A stretch of 64,000 bases of DNA from Cohnella endophytica (GTDB taxonomy: Bacteria > Bacillota > Bacilli > Paenibacillales > Paenibacillaceae): the NCBI RefSeq assembly GCF_003628305.1, contig NZ_RBZM01000008.1, positions 248,001 through 312,000 of the forward strand, given 5' to 3'. The first letter of the stretch is position 1. Each line of letters opens with the position of its first letter. Position numbers and translations under genes: made by a program. The notes below the pieces were generated by a model, which was given only the letters and a program-made list of their open reading frames with translations, was not told the origin of the DNA and did no database searches. Below are positions 43,841 to 52,034 of the stretch, piece by piece.

Positions 43841-43913
43841 GCAGTACGCTGCCAGCGTGCTAAATAAGTGAAATCGTGCGGAATGTTGGCTGCAGTACGC
43901 CGACAGCGTGCTA
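43841..43913. repeat. Two copies of a 22-base palindromic repeat, 51 bases apart
   Basis: Copies at 43841-43862 and 43892-43913 differ at two bases and each can fold (ACGCTG-C-CAGCGT in the first). They lie in the non-coding gap after ku. The 51-base spacing equals the shorter period of the array at 27882, although the sequences differ. Confidence 0.7.
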
Positions 43914-43959
43914 CTCCAAACAATCTGCAGAAAATGTAGGTGCACCACACCGGTAAGGG

Positions 43960-44001
43960 GCTGTCGCCGAGGTCGTAAAAGACCCGAGGGACAGCTTTTT
44001 T
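43960..44001 (+). terminator. Terminator downstream of ku
   Basis: GCTGTC (43960-43965) pairs with GACAGC (43990-43995), followed by a T run. The loop may hold a second small stem. Confidence 0.65.
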
Positions 44002-44025
44002 GGTTTTTCGCGAACATGCGTCAAT

Positions 44026-44060
44026 AATGATTTTCATTCTCAATGAAAATGTAGTACAAT
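44026..44060 (+). promoter_or_regulatory. Fur box and -10 box before the ferredoxin reductase
   Basis: ATTTTCATT (44030-44038) and AATGAAAAT (44042-44050) form a 9-base inverted repeat. TGATTTTCATTCTCA inside it matches the 7-1-7 Fur core at all but about three positions. TACAAT at 44055-44060 is the likely -10 box, so a bound repressor would block the promoter. Confidence 0.7.
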
Positions 44061-44096
44061 TTAAGCAACAATCAGGGGATGAGGAGAGAAAGCAAA

Positions 44097-45149
44097 ATGA
44101 ACGATCGGGAAATTCTCGATGTGACGATTATCGGAGGCGGTCCGGCGGGATTGTTCTCCGCTTTCTATAGCGGTTTGCGAGAGATGAAGGCCAAGATTAT
44201 CGAGTTTCAGCCGTTTCTCGGCGGCAAGGTCAACGTCTACCCCGAGAAAATGATCTGGGACGTCGGCGGGCTGACGCCAACGACCGGTGAACGGCTCATC
44301 GAGCAATTGATCGCTCAAGGAAAGACATTCGATCCCGAGATCGTGTTGGGAGAGAAGGTAACATCCATCTCCAAAGATTCGGAAGGGATTTTCGTGTTGC
44401 ATACGTCATCGGGGCGGATGCATTACTCGAAAACCGTCATTCTCGCCGTAGGCGGCGGCATTCTGAAGCCGACAAAGCTGCAACTGGAAGGCGCGGAGAA
44501 GTTCGAGGTCGCCAACCTGCACTATACGGTGAAATCTCTGGGACGCTTCAAAGGTAAAACGGTGCTCATCTCGGGCGGCGGCAACGCGGCGATCGATTGG
44601 GCGAACGAATTGGAGCCGATCGCGGAGAAAGTGTATTTAACTTATCGGAAGGATGCGCTCAAAGGGCATGAAGCTGAAGTGTCGCGGCTTCTCGCCAGTT
44701 CCGTCGTCTGCCTGTTCAATACCGAGATCGATAAGCTGATTGCCGAAAAAGGCCAAGAAGCGATCGAGCGCGTGCTGTTGCGAAACGTCGAAGACGGAGC
44801 GCAGGTCGAACTGGCGGTCGACGAAGTCATTATCAATTACGGTTACGAGCGCGATAAAGATTTGTTGGAAAACAGCGAGGTCCAAATCCGGATGAAGAAC
44901 GAGTGGGGAATCGCAGGTACTCCGATGAGCGAGACGTCGATCGAAGGTATCTACGCGGCGGGGGATATTCTCGCCCATGAAGGCAAGCTGCATCTGATCG
45001 CGGGAGCGTTCCAGGACGCGGCCAACGCCGTGAATAAAGCCAAGCAGTATATTACGCCGGAGGCGGAAGCGTATGCGATGGTATCTTCGCATAACGATAG
45101 ATTCGTCGAACGGAATCGCGAGCTGAAGAAGCAATTGTTCGGGAAATAA
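44097..45149 (+). CDS. Ferredoxin/flavodoxin-NADP reductase, type 2 (YumC/YcgT)
   Basis: A 350-residue thioredoxin-reductase-like flavoprotein without the redox CxxC. The FAD site is IIGGGPAGLFSA, the NADP site is SGGGNAAIDWA, and the C-terminal FAD site is GIYAAGDI. This is the YumC/YcgT type of ferredoxin-NADP reductase. In B. subtilis the paralogue ycgT is Fur-regulated, and a Fur box precedes this gene, so it probably serves iron metabolism under starvation. ATG 44097 has GAGGAGAG eight bases upstream; ATG 44079 is less suitable. Confidence 0.9.
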   Translation: MNDREILDVTIIGGGPAGLFSAFYSGLREMKAKIIEFQPFLGGKVNVYPEKMIWDVGGLTPTTGERLIEQLIAQGKTFDPEIVLGEKVTSISKDSEGIFVLHTSSGRMHYSKTVILAVGGGILKPTKLQLEGAEKFEVANLHYTVKSLGRFKGKTVLISGGGNAAIDWANELEPIAEKVYLTYRKDALKGHEAEVSRLLASSVVCLFNTEIDKLIAEKGQEAIERVLLRNVEDGAQVELAVDEVIINYGYERDKDLLENSEVQIRMKNEWGIAGTPMSETSIEGIYAAGDILAHEGKLHLIAGAFQDAANAVNKAKQYITPEAEAYAMVSSHNDRFVERNRELKKQLFGK

Positions 45150-45160
45150 GCCGTTACTTA

Positions 45161-45199
45161 CAAAAGGCCGAGCAGGCATGATACCTGCTCGGCCTTTTG
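45161..45199 (+). terminator. Terminator after the ferredoxin reductase gene
   Basis: A perfect long stem (CAAAAGGCCGAGCAGG with its complement) with a short loop; the T run is the end of the second arm. It can work in both directions. Confidence 0.9.
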
Positions 45200-45241
45200 C
45201 TATAATACAACCAGAACATCGGAAGCAGGTGAACGAACTCC

Positions 45242-46222
45242 ATGCTGGTCATCACGCAAGCCGAAGTAGCTGAATTGTTGCCGATGCAAGCTTGCATCGG
45301 GATTATGGAAGAAGTGTTGGCCGATCTGACGAACGGACAAGCCGTTCAGGCTTTGAGAAGCGTCGTCCCCGTACAAGGGGGCAATCTGATGGGATTAATG
45401 CCTGCCTACTTGAAGCGGGAGCATAAGGTAGGCGCCAAAGTCATTACCGTTTTCCCCGGTAATCACGCGAAGCATTTGCCTTCGCACCAAGGTTTCGTGT
45501 CGTTGTTCGACGCGGAGACCGGGAAACTCGAAGCGATCGTCGACGGAAAGAAGATCACGGCGATCAGAACGGCTGCCGTGAGCGCCGTCGCTACCAAGCT
45601 GCTCGCAAAGCCGGAAGCGACGACCCTAGCGATGATCGGGACGGGAGAGCAAGCGCGCAGCCATATCGAGGCGATGCTGCTCGTTCGGCCGATTCGGCGT
45701 ATCGTCGTCTGGGGTCCGAACGCGGATCGCGCGCGGCAGTTGAAGGTAGAGACGGAAAACCGATACGGAGCCGAGATCGCCATCGAGGTGGCCGCATCGG
45801 TTCGCGAAGCCGTCGCAGAGGCGGATATCGTCTGCACGGTAACGGCTTCGACGATACCGATCTTGCAAGGCGATTGGATTCGTCCTGGCACGCATATTAA
45901 CGCGGTAGGAGCTTGCAGGGCGCCTGACCGGGAACTCGATACGGAGACGGTGAAGTCGGCCCGTCTGTACGTCGACCGCAAGGAATCGGCGGTTAACGAA
46001 GCGGGGGACTATCTCATCCCGCTCAGCGAAGGCGCGATTACGGAGCAACACATCGTGGGCGAGATCGGAGAGTTGATCGTCGGGAGCATACCGGGCAGAA
46101 GCTCGGAAGACGAGATTACGCTTTTCAAAGCTCTAGGACTCGCAAGCGAAGATCTTGCGGCCGCGAGTTATATTTTGCGCGAAGCCGTTCGCACGGACAG
46201 AGGCACTTATATCCCATTTTAG
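45242..46222 (+). CDS. Ornithine cyclodeaminase / mu-crystallin family protein
   Basis: A 326-residue NAD(P)-dependent enzyme. The catalytic-domain pattern is KVGAKVITVFPGNH and KKITAIRTAA. The Rossmann site is IGTGEQARSH, and the NAVGACRAPDRELD segment carries the conserved aspartate. Family reactions include ornithine cyclodeamination, alanine dehydrogenation and ketimine reduction. It is the first of three genes closely spaced (12 and 13 bases) with an M19 dipeptidase homologue and a CocE-type hydrolase. That suggests breakdown of a modified or unusual amino-acid amide or peptide. Confidence 0.88.
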   Translation: MLVITQAEVAELLPMQACIGIMEEVLADLTNGQAVQALRSVVPVQGGNLMGLMPAYLKREHKVGAKVITVFPGNHAKHLPSHQGFVSLFDAETGKLEAIVDGKKITAIRTAAVSAVATKLLAKPEATTLAMIGTGEQARSHIEAMLLVRPIRRIVVWGPNADRARQLKVETENRYGAEIAIEVAASVREAVAEADIVCTVTASTIPILQGDWIRPGTHINAVGACRAPDRELDTETVKSARLYVDRKESAVNEAGDYLIPLSEGAITEQHIVGEIGELIVGSIPGRSSEDEITLFKALGLASEDLAAASYILREAVRTDRGTYIPF

Positions 46223-46234
46223 GAGCGGAATCAG

Positions 46235-47395
46235 ATGAACGAAATCGAAGGCTTGTATCCCTTTAACTTAACCCCTGAGCAAGAAGCGCGCGCGCTTCGC
46301 CTTCACGAGAGCAGCATCGTGATCGATCTGTTGTTCCAAGGGCCTCTTTCGCCCAAAGCAATTCCCGAAGCTGTCTCGGAACGCATTCGCGAGACTTGCG
46401 AGCCCTACTTGGACGACCCGATGACCTATAGCGCGATGCCGGCCAAGATCATCCACGAGATGTCTTCCCGAGGCGAGATCGCCGAATACAAGGAAGAATG
46501 GTATCGCTCCGGCATTACCGCCGGTAACCGTCAGCTCGACTTGTCCAGCATGGAAAAAATCATTACGAGCATGGGAGAGGTACAAAGGCAATTCGATGCG
46601 AACGAGTGGTTGGTGAAGGCGACCGATGCGGAACAGATTCGCGAAGCCAAGCGCAACGGGCTGAAAGCCGGCATCGTTACCGCGCAGGAGACGGACGGAC
46701 TCGGCAAGAACCTCGATTTGCTGGACGGACTCTATCAGTTCGGTTTGCGCGTGCTTCAGCTTACTTACAATAACCAGAATTACATCGCGTCCGGATGCGC
46801 GGAACTGGCGAACGGAGGCGTAAGCAACTTCGGCGCCAAATTCATTCGCAGAATGAACGAGCTTGGTATCGTCGTAGATACGAGCCACTGCGGCAAACAG
46901 ACGACTTTGGATGCTTGCAGGCTTTCCTCGCAGCCCGTCATCGCATCCCATACGGGAGTCGAAGCTCTCTATGGCCACATGCGCTGCAAGAGCGACGAGG
47001 AATTGAAGGCAATCGCGGCTACGGGAGGCGTAATCGGTGTCTTCGCCATGCCGTGGTTTATCCACGAGGACCCGAACGACACGACGATCGACCACGTTCT
47101 CGACCATATCGACTACGTCGTTAGGCTCGTTGGAGCCGAGCACGTAGGAATCGGAACGGATTGGCCGATGAGCGACGTGGAGTGGTCTTTGGTTTACTTC
47201 AAGGAGCATATCGCGACGAAGCTAGGCTTCGCCAAAGGGGACGGACCGTCCACCGAAACGGTAAAAGGCTTGGAGAAATATAGTTACTTTATCAATTTCA
47301 CGCGTGGCTTAGTAGCCAGAGGTTATTCCGACGAAGACGTCGCGCGCATCATGGGCGGCAACTGGTTGCGCGTGTTCGAGCAAGTATGGCGCTAG
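46235..47395 (+). CDS. M19 (renal dipeptidase) family protein lacking the N-terminal HxD motif
   Basis: A 386-residue amidohydrolase-fold protein of the membrane dipeptidase family. The bridging glutamate (VTAQETDG), the two histidines (VVDTSHCG and VIASHTG) and the late aspartate (IGTDWPM) are present. The usual HxD pair near the N-terminus is replaced by VIDLLFQG, so one of the two zinc sites is probably lost or changed. No signal peptide is present, so it is cytoplasmic. It may cleave an N-acyl or D-amino-acid amide bond rather than ordinary dipeptides (inference). It stands between the cyclodeaminase homologue and the CocE hydrolase. Confidence 0.85.
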   Translation: MNEIEGLYPFNLTPEQEARALRLHESSIVIDLLFQGPLSPKAIPEAVSERIRETCEPYLDDPMTYSAMPAKIIHEMSSRGEIAEYKEEWYRSGITAGNRQLDLSSMEKIITSMGEVQRQFDANEWLVKATDAEQIREAKRNGLKAGIVTAQETDGLGKNLDLLDGLYQFGLRVLQLTYNNQNYIASGCAELANGGVSNFGAKFIRRMNELGIVVDTSHCGKQTTLDACRLSSQPVIASHTGVEALYGHMRCKSDEELKAIAATGGVIGVFAMPWFIHEDPNDTTIDHVLDHIDYVVRLVGAEHVGIGTDWPMSDVEWSLVYFKEHIATKLGFAKGDGPSTETVKGLEKYSYFINFTRGLVARGYSDEDVARIMGGNWLRVFEQVWR

Positions 47396-47408
47396 GGGGA
47401 GCTAAAGG

Positions 47409-49544
47409 ATGAGTATCGAACGGGAAACGGGAATGAAGTTTCGTTTCTATTGCGCCGGCGTATACGAGGGGACGATTCGTTTCGACGGCGAGCAAATCAT
47501 GCATGCCAAGGTAGATTCCAGGCGGAGAACGCAGATGCAGGAGAACGTACTGTCTGCGCAAGCTACTTACGCCATGCCGTTTAAACATATTAAACAATCC
47601 CTGCAACATTACGTTTCCTCGGATACTTGGGGCGAGCACTTGTCTGAGATCGTTCTCGGCAATGGCGACCTGTACCGCCGGCATATCCGTTATACGGCCG
47701 ACATCGACGGCACGGAACGCACATCCCAAGTCTGGGCGAGGGCGAAGGAGACGGCGCTCGACGTCGTGACCTTGGACGGCTCCTTGATCGCCTTCGTGGT
47801 GCCGAACCGCTATGGCATGGAGGTTCTCGTGTTCGAAGGATACGAGGAGCTCACTCCGCTTACAGCGTATGACGATCCACGGTTATCGAAACCGGCATAC
47901 GGCGTTGAGGAGCTGGGTACCGACTTGGTTCCGATGCGCGATGGCATTCGATTGGCGACGGACGTGTACTTGCCGGAAGGCAGGCAGCCGGGTCAAAAAC
48001 TGCCGACGATCCTCGTTCGAACCTGCTATGACCGAAATCTGCGGAAGGAATCGTTCAAGCGCTGGGCGAACAAAGGTTACGCCGTCGTTAATCAGGATGT
48101 CAGGGGACGAGCCGACTCCGAAGGGGAACTCGTGCCTTTCTACTACGAGCGGGACGACAGCTCCGATACGATCGACTGGATCGTCGCTCAAGATTGGTCG
48201 GACGGCAAAGTGGGCATGTGGGGCGCGTCTTATCTGGGTTACATCGTTACCGCGGCTTCGACGAGCGGGCACCCGAACCTGAAAGCGGTCGTGAACGAAG
48301 TAAACGTGGGCTCGCCGTTCGTGGACACGGTGCGCAAGGGCGGAACCGTCTGCTCCTGGCCTCTGCTCTGCTGGACGCTGGCGCAATCGGTAGGCACGCG
48401 CACGGATTTCGATATTTTTGCGGGCAAGACGGTAAGTCCGGAGAAAGCGGTCGACGCCAGGCCGATTCGCGATATCCCCCGGCAAATGATCGGCAAAACC
48501 TCCGGGCCATGGGATTTGTGGAGCGAGCATCCGGAATACGACGACTTCTGGAGAAATTGCACGTTTACGGAGAAGGGCGATCAGGTACGCGTCCCGATGT
48601 TCGTCATCTCCGGTTGGTACGACGGCGACAGCGCGGGCGTATCCGAAACATGGAGAATGCTCACGAAGCATGACGTCCCCAATCGCAAAATATGGCTAGG
48701 CCCTTGGGAGCACGGTCCCAACAGAGCGCGGGAACTGCAAGGCGTAAGCTTCGGCAACGACGCGGTCGTCTACGACTACGACGTGTCGGTGCTCCGGTGG
48801 TTCGACCGGTTCCTCAAAGACGTCCGGAATGGAATAGAGCAGGAACCGAGAGCGACGTATTACGTCGTCGGCGCGAACGAATGGCGGACATCGAACGATT
48901 GGACGCCGATAGAGGCGAAGATCGAGAGCTTTTATCTCGGAAGCGACGGGTATGCCAACTCCTCCAACGGGAACGGAACTCTAACCATAATTGCGCCGAC
49001 GGGCGCCGAGTCCGACACGTTCGTCTACAATCCGGAAGATCCCGTCGCGAGCAGCGGAGAACGCGAACCGGAAAATATGCGCAAGCACGAGCTGCGGAGC
49101 GATATTCTCGTGTATACGGGGGATCGCCTGCAAGAGGATTTGACGGTGGCGGGCGAGCTGAGCTGCGAGCTGTACGCGTCGAGCACGGCGGTGGATACGG
49201 ACTGGGTCGTGACGCTTAGCGACGTGGACGAGCAAGGCAACTCGATTCGTTTATCCGACTATATCGTGAGGGCGAAGTATCGGAACGGGCTCGACAAGCC
49301 CGAGTTGCTTACGCCCGGCAAGGCGGAGAAATACGAGATTTTCATGCAAAATATCGCCCATAGGTTCCGGAGAGGACACCGAATTCGGTTCACCGTAACG
49401 TCGTCGAGCAAATTCGTTTCGTTCCCGAACACGAACACCGGCCTGAATCCGTATGACGATCCGAGTCCGATCGTCGCTCGTCAGACGATCCTTCATTCCG
49501 AACGCTATCCAAGTTGCGTCAAGCTTCCGATTATACCGAATTGA
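47409..49544 (+). CDS. CocE/NonD family (X-Pro dipeptidyl-peptidase S15-like) hydrolase with N-terminal extension
   Basis: A 711-residue protein. The first 170 residues form an extra beta-rich domain of unknown identity. Next is the alpha/beta hydrolase of the CocE/S15 type: PMRDGIRLATDVYLPEG, the nucleophile Ser274 in MWGASYLG, and an acid and histidine region around VISGWYDGD and GPWEHGPN. A C-terminal jelly roll ends near FPNTNTGLNPYDD. The family hydrolyses esters, amides and acyl-peptides. It is the last gene of the three-gene operon, ended by a strong terminator. Confidence 0.87.
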   Translation: MSIERETGMKFRFYCAGVYEGTIRFDGEQIMHAKVDSRRRTQMQENVLSAQATYAMPFKHIKQSLQHYVSSDTWGEHLSEIVLGNGDLYRRHIRYTADIDGTERTSQVWARAKETALDVVTLDGSLIAFVVPNRYGMEVLVFEGYEELTPLTAYDDPRLSKPAYGVEELGTDLVPMRDGIRLATDVYLPEGRQPGQKLPTILVRTCYDRNLRKESFKRWANKGYAVVNQDVRGRADSEGELVPFYYERDDSSDTIDWIVAQDWSDGKVGMWGASYLGYIVTAASTSGHPNLKAVVNEVNVGSPFVDTVRKGGTVCSWPLLCWTLAQSVGTRTDFDIFAGKTVSPEKAVDARPIRDIPRQMIGKTSGPWDLWSEHPEYDDFWRNCTFTEKGDQVRVPMFVISGWYDGDSAGVSETWRMLTKHDVPNRKIWLGPWEHGPNRARELQGVSFGNDAVVYDYDVSVLRWFDRFLKDVRNGIEQEPRATYYVVGANEWRTSNDWTPIEAKIESFYLGSDGYANSSNGNGTLTIIAPTGAESDTFVYNPEDPVASSGEREPENMRKHELRSDILVYTGDRLQEDLTVAGELSCELYASSTAVDTDWVVTLSDVDEQGNSIRLSDYIVRAKYRNGLDKPELLTPGKAEKYEIFMQNIAHRFRRGHRIRFTVTSSSKFVSFPNTNTGLNPYDDPSPIVARQTILHSERYPSCVKLPIIPN

Positions 49545-49548
49545 ACGA

Positions 49549-49590
49549 AGAGGGATCCTGGGTCATCTTAACCCGAGGATCCCTCTTTAT
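49549..49590. terminator. Strong terminator between the CocE gene and the Hcp-like gene
   Basis: AGAGGGATCC pairs with GGATCCCTCT, extended by further pairs, followed by TTTATTG. It lies between convergent genes and can serve both. Confidence 0.85.
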
Positions 49591-49592
49591 TG

Positions 49593-50168
49593 TTATAGCT
49601 TCTTATTTTGGGAGAAACTCCACCCGCCCGATACGGGCGTGCCCTTGCCGCCTTTGGAATCCGTCGGGAAGTAAGTGAACTTCAAGGAATCGAATTTGAA
49701 GAGCAGCGTTTCGTAAGCATTATCGAAGCTAAAGCCGGCAATGAGTATAGAGTCGAGGTCAATCGTCATAATCGGCGTTGCCCCGTCGCCGAGCGGGACG
49801 AGCGCGATCTGTCCGCGTTTGATGGCCGTACCCGACAAGGACGCGAGGAAAATCGGGACGGAGGAGGCATCCGATTTTTTGGTGACGACGAATTGGTTAA
49901 GATTGGCTTTGCCGCTACCGCTTCCCGCGCCATTCGCGACCGTAATCGCGTTGGTCACGTCGAATTGGACGCCGGACAATAAGATCCAGTTCTCGTAGCC
50001 TCGCGCGGTCGACTCGCCGGATATGCCGTCCAGCTTGAGGTAAGCTTTGTAGCCGAGCGGGGGATGCGAATCGGGAGACGTCTTGGAATCGGTTGCCGCC
50101 GAAGCTGCTCCCGACATCAGGAGCAAGAGAATAACCGCGATCGCGAATTGTTTTCTAAATCGTCGCAT
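49593..50168 (-). CDS. Secreted Hcp-like (type VI secretion tube fold) protein
   Basis: A 191-residue protein with a clear signal peptide (ending GAASA-ATD), and then an Hcp/DUF796-like beta fold: LKLDGISGESTARGYENWI, VVTKKSDASSVPIFLASLSG, and FKFDSLKFTYFPTDSKGGKG near the end (a familiar Hcp C-terminal pattern). Hcp forms the tube of type VI secretion in Gram-negatives. Here it is exported by Sec, has no other type VI genes nearby, and belongs to a Gram-positive, so it must have another role at the cell surface. AAGGTGG precedes the ATG. Confidence 0.8.
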   Translation of the reverse strand: MRRFRKQFAIAVILLLLMSGAASAATDSKTSPDSHPPLGYKAYLKLDGISGESTARGYENWILLSGVQFDVTNAITVANGAGSGSGKANLNQFVVTKKSDASSVPIFLASLSGTAIKRGQIALVPLGDGATPIMTIDLDSILIAGFSFDNAYETLLFKFDSLKFTYFPTDSKGGKGTPVSGGWSFSQNKKL

Positions 50169-50350
50169 GAACGGACCACCTTCGTCTTAGTAAGGTTTTG
50201 TAACATCCTTATTCCCAATAGGAGACTTCTAGAACGAAGCGAAGTCGCATAAAGAGGCGAGAATACCGACAAAGGCAATCAAGCCGAGGGGATTATTGTC
50301 CCTTCTCGAATTAATTCCGATAAAATCGATAGGAAATTGTTTAATATCTA

Positions 50351-50379
50351 TTGACAGTCAAAGGGAAGGGTCTTATTAT
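50351..50379 (+). promoter_or_regulatory. Consensus promoter upstream of the low-complexity protein pair
   Basis: TTGACA, a 17-base spacer and TATTAT. Transcription would start near 50386. The stretch from 50169 to 50350 holds nothing else that I recognise apart from the Hcp-like gene's own upstream region. Confidence 0.75.
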
Positions 50380-50385
50380 GGGGAT

Positions 50386-50496
50386 AAGTTACAAGGAAAT
50401 CACCTTAGCGGATACATTAAAGCAGAAATCTACTGGACAGCCAGAGATTCAACGAGAGCGTGCGAGCAATCGCGCCCTCGTTGAGTCTCTTTTTTT
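50386..50496 (+). ncRNA. Candidate small RNA or attenuated leader ending in a terminator
   Basis: From the promoter at 50351 a transcript of about 110 bases ends in a strong hairpin (stem around 50446-50456 with 50477-50489) and a seven-T run, 52 bases before the next start codon. It is either a stand-alone small RNA or a leader whose terminator is controlled, as in riboswitches or attenuators. It matches no riboswitch class that I know by eye. Confidence 0.55.
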
Positions 50497-50547
50497 ATCC
50501 GCGCAACCCAATCAGATGCTCACCGAGCGAAAAGGATGGATCACACA

Positions 50548-51264
50548 ATGAAAAAAATCGCAGCTTCGAAGCTTGGCTTGTCCTTTATTATCGCAGCGAT
50601 AGCTTTTGCCGTTCTGACGTACGCGGCCGTCTCCGCGAATAAGAAGCCGCAGGATGAACAACCTGCGGTCGCGAGCACGGCGAATGAAACCGTATCGAAC
50701 GAAACCATAGCTCAGACGCAAACGCAAGCAGCGTCGACGACGGTCGAAGAGCAGTCGCAACAATCGACTGGCGACGTTCAAACTCAAGCTCCGGCAGCGG
50801 AATCCGCAGCACCGTCGGAGAATCAACCGCAAGCGTCCGCTCCGGCGACAACGGAACAGAAAAAACCAGAAACAGTCGCGGTGGTAGACAAAGCGGAAAA
50901 ACCGGCTGCGACCCATACAGAAGCGAAAACGACGACTCAATCGAAATCGGCACAATCCGCGCCGGCTGCTAGCACACCGGCGAACAAAGCTCCGGTAACG
51001 AAAACACCGGAAACTACATCAGCGCCGAAACAAGAAACGAAAGCTCCTGCGGTAGCGGAAGCTCCTAAGGCCGAAACTCCGGCTCCAACGGCTCCGGTCG
51101 CAAGCGAAGAGAAAAAGAAATCGGTGACGTTCACGTCGAAGTCGAGCACTCAGCCGAAGGCTAGCACGCCTGCCGCATCTTCTTCCGGTTCTTCGTCTAG
51201 CTCCTCTTCCAACTCCTCCTCCGGTTCTTCGTCTTCCGCGACTGAAGAGGAATGCCCGACATGA
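50548..51264 (+). CDS. Low-complexity membrane-anchored protein, copy 1 of a tandem pair
   Basis: A 238-residue protein. One N-terminal membrane helix (LGLSFIIAAIAFAVLTYAAVS) is followed by about 180 residues rich in Ala, Thr, Gln, Pro, Glu, Lys and Ser. Then come a serine/glycine run and an EEECPT tail with one cysteine. It should stick into the wall as a flexible rod or spacer. The ATG at 50548 aligns with the start of its paralogue and uses AAAGGATGG. Its stop overlaps the paralogue's start (ATGA). Function unknown; a thiol-redox surface cluster follows. Confidence 0.75.
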   Translation: MKKIAASKLGLSFIIAAIAFAVLTYAAVSANKKPQDEQPAVASTANETVSNETIAQTQTQAASTTVEEQSQQSTGDVQTQAPAAESAAPSENQPQASAPATTEQKKPETVAVVDKAEKPAATHTEAKTTTQSKSAQSAPAASTPANKAPVTKTPETTSAPKQETKAPAVAEAPKAETPAPTAPVASEEKKKSVTFTSKSSTQPKASTPAASSSGSSSSSSSNSSSGSSSSATEEECPT

Positions 51265-51980
51265 GGAAAATCGCAGCTTCGAAGCTTAGCCTATCGTTAA
51301 TCGTCGCCATGTTAGCGTTCGCTGTATTGACTTACGCGGTCGTATCGGCAAACAAGAAACCCCAGGAAGAACAACCTGCGATTGCGAGCTCGACGAATGA
51401 GGTCGTTTCTGCCGAATCCGTCGTGCAGACGGCTTCTACGAAAGTAGAAGGTCAACCGCAACAGACCGAAACCGTAGTTGCAGACGCGCAAATTCAAGCG
51501 CCTGCCGCTGAAACCGCGACACCGGCTGAAAGCCAACCGAAAGCATCGGCTCCTTCCGAACAAGAGAACAAGAAACCTGAGCTTGCGCCTGTCGCAGACA
51601 AATCGACCGAACAAGTCGCGACAACGAAAGCTCCGGCACAACCTAAAACGGCCGCAACGGCGCCGTCTGCTAGCGCGCCGGCCCCGAAGGTAGCTGCTAA
51701 CCAAGCTCCGGTAGCCGTGCCTGCCAAGCAAGAACAAAAAGTAGGCGCCATTGCCGAGACGCCTAAATCGGTAGAGCCAGCTCCAACAGCTCCGGCAACA
51801 AGCCCTGAGCAGAAGAAGGCCGGCAATTTCGTGACGAAGCCAAGCGTGCAGCCTAAAGCGAACACGCCGGCTCCTGCGTCTTCCAGCTCTTCTTCCTCTA
51901 GTTCATCCTCCGGTTCCTCTTCCGGGTCTTCGACTTCTACGTCCGAAGAGGACTGCGCCGTGGATGGCGAAGGTTGCTAA
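51261..51980 (+). CDS. Low-complexity membrane-anchored protein, copy 2 of a tandem pair
   Basis: A 239-residue paralogue of the preceding protein. It shares the N-terminus (RKIAASKLSLSLIVAMLAFAVL), the NKKPQEEQPA block, the Ala/Pro/Lys-rich rod and the serine-rich end. The tail is longer and has two cysteines (EEDCAVDGEGC). The ATG overlaps the stop of copy 1, so translation is coupled. This is a recent tandem duplication whose rods have drifted while ends and membrane anchor are kept. The cysteines at the outer tip could be substrates of the redox proteins encoded next. Confidence 0.75.
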   Translation: MRKIAASKLSLSLIVAMLAFAVLTYAVVSANKKPQEEQPAIASSTNEVVSAESVVQTASTKVEGQPQQTETVVADAQIQAPAAETATPAESQPKASAPSEQENKKPELAPVADKSTEQVATTKAPAQPKTAATAPSASAPAPKVAANQAPVAVPAKQEQKVGAIAETPKSVEPAPTAPATSPEQKKAGNFVTKPSVQPKANTPAPASSSSSSSSSSSGSSSGSSTSTSEEDCAVDGEGC

Positions 51981-52034
51981 GAAAAAATTGAGCAGCGTTA
52001 TAACATACTTTTACGAGAAAGCGAGGGGTATCCT

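Noticed and set aside
50351..50551. Possible 66-residue protein before the low-complexity pair
   Set aside because: Its beginning lies within the promoter itself and the frame runs through the terminator hairpin.
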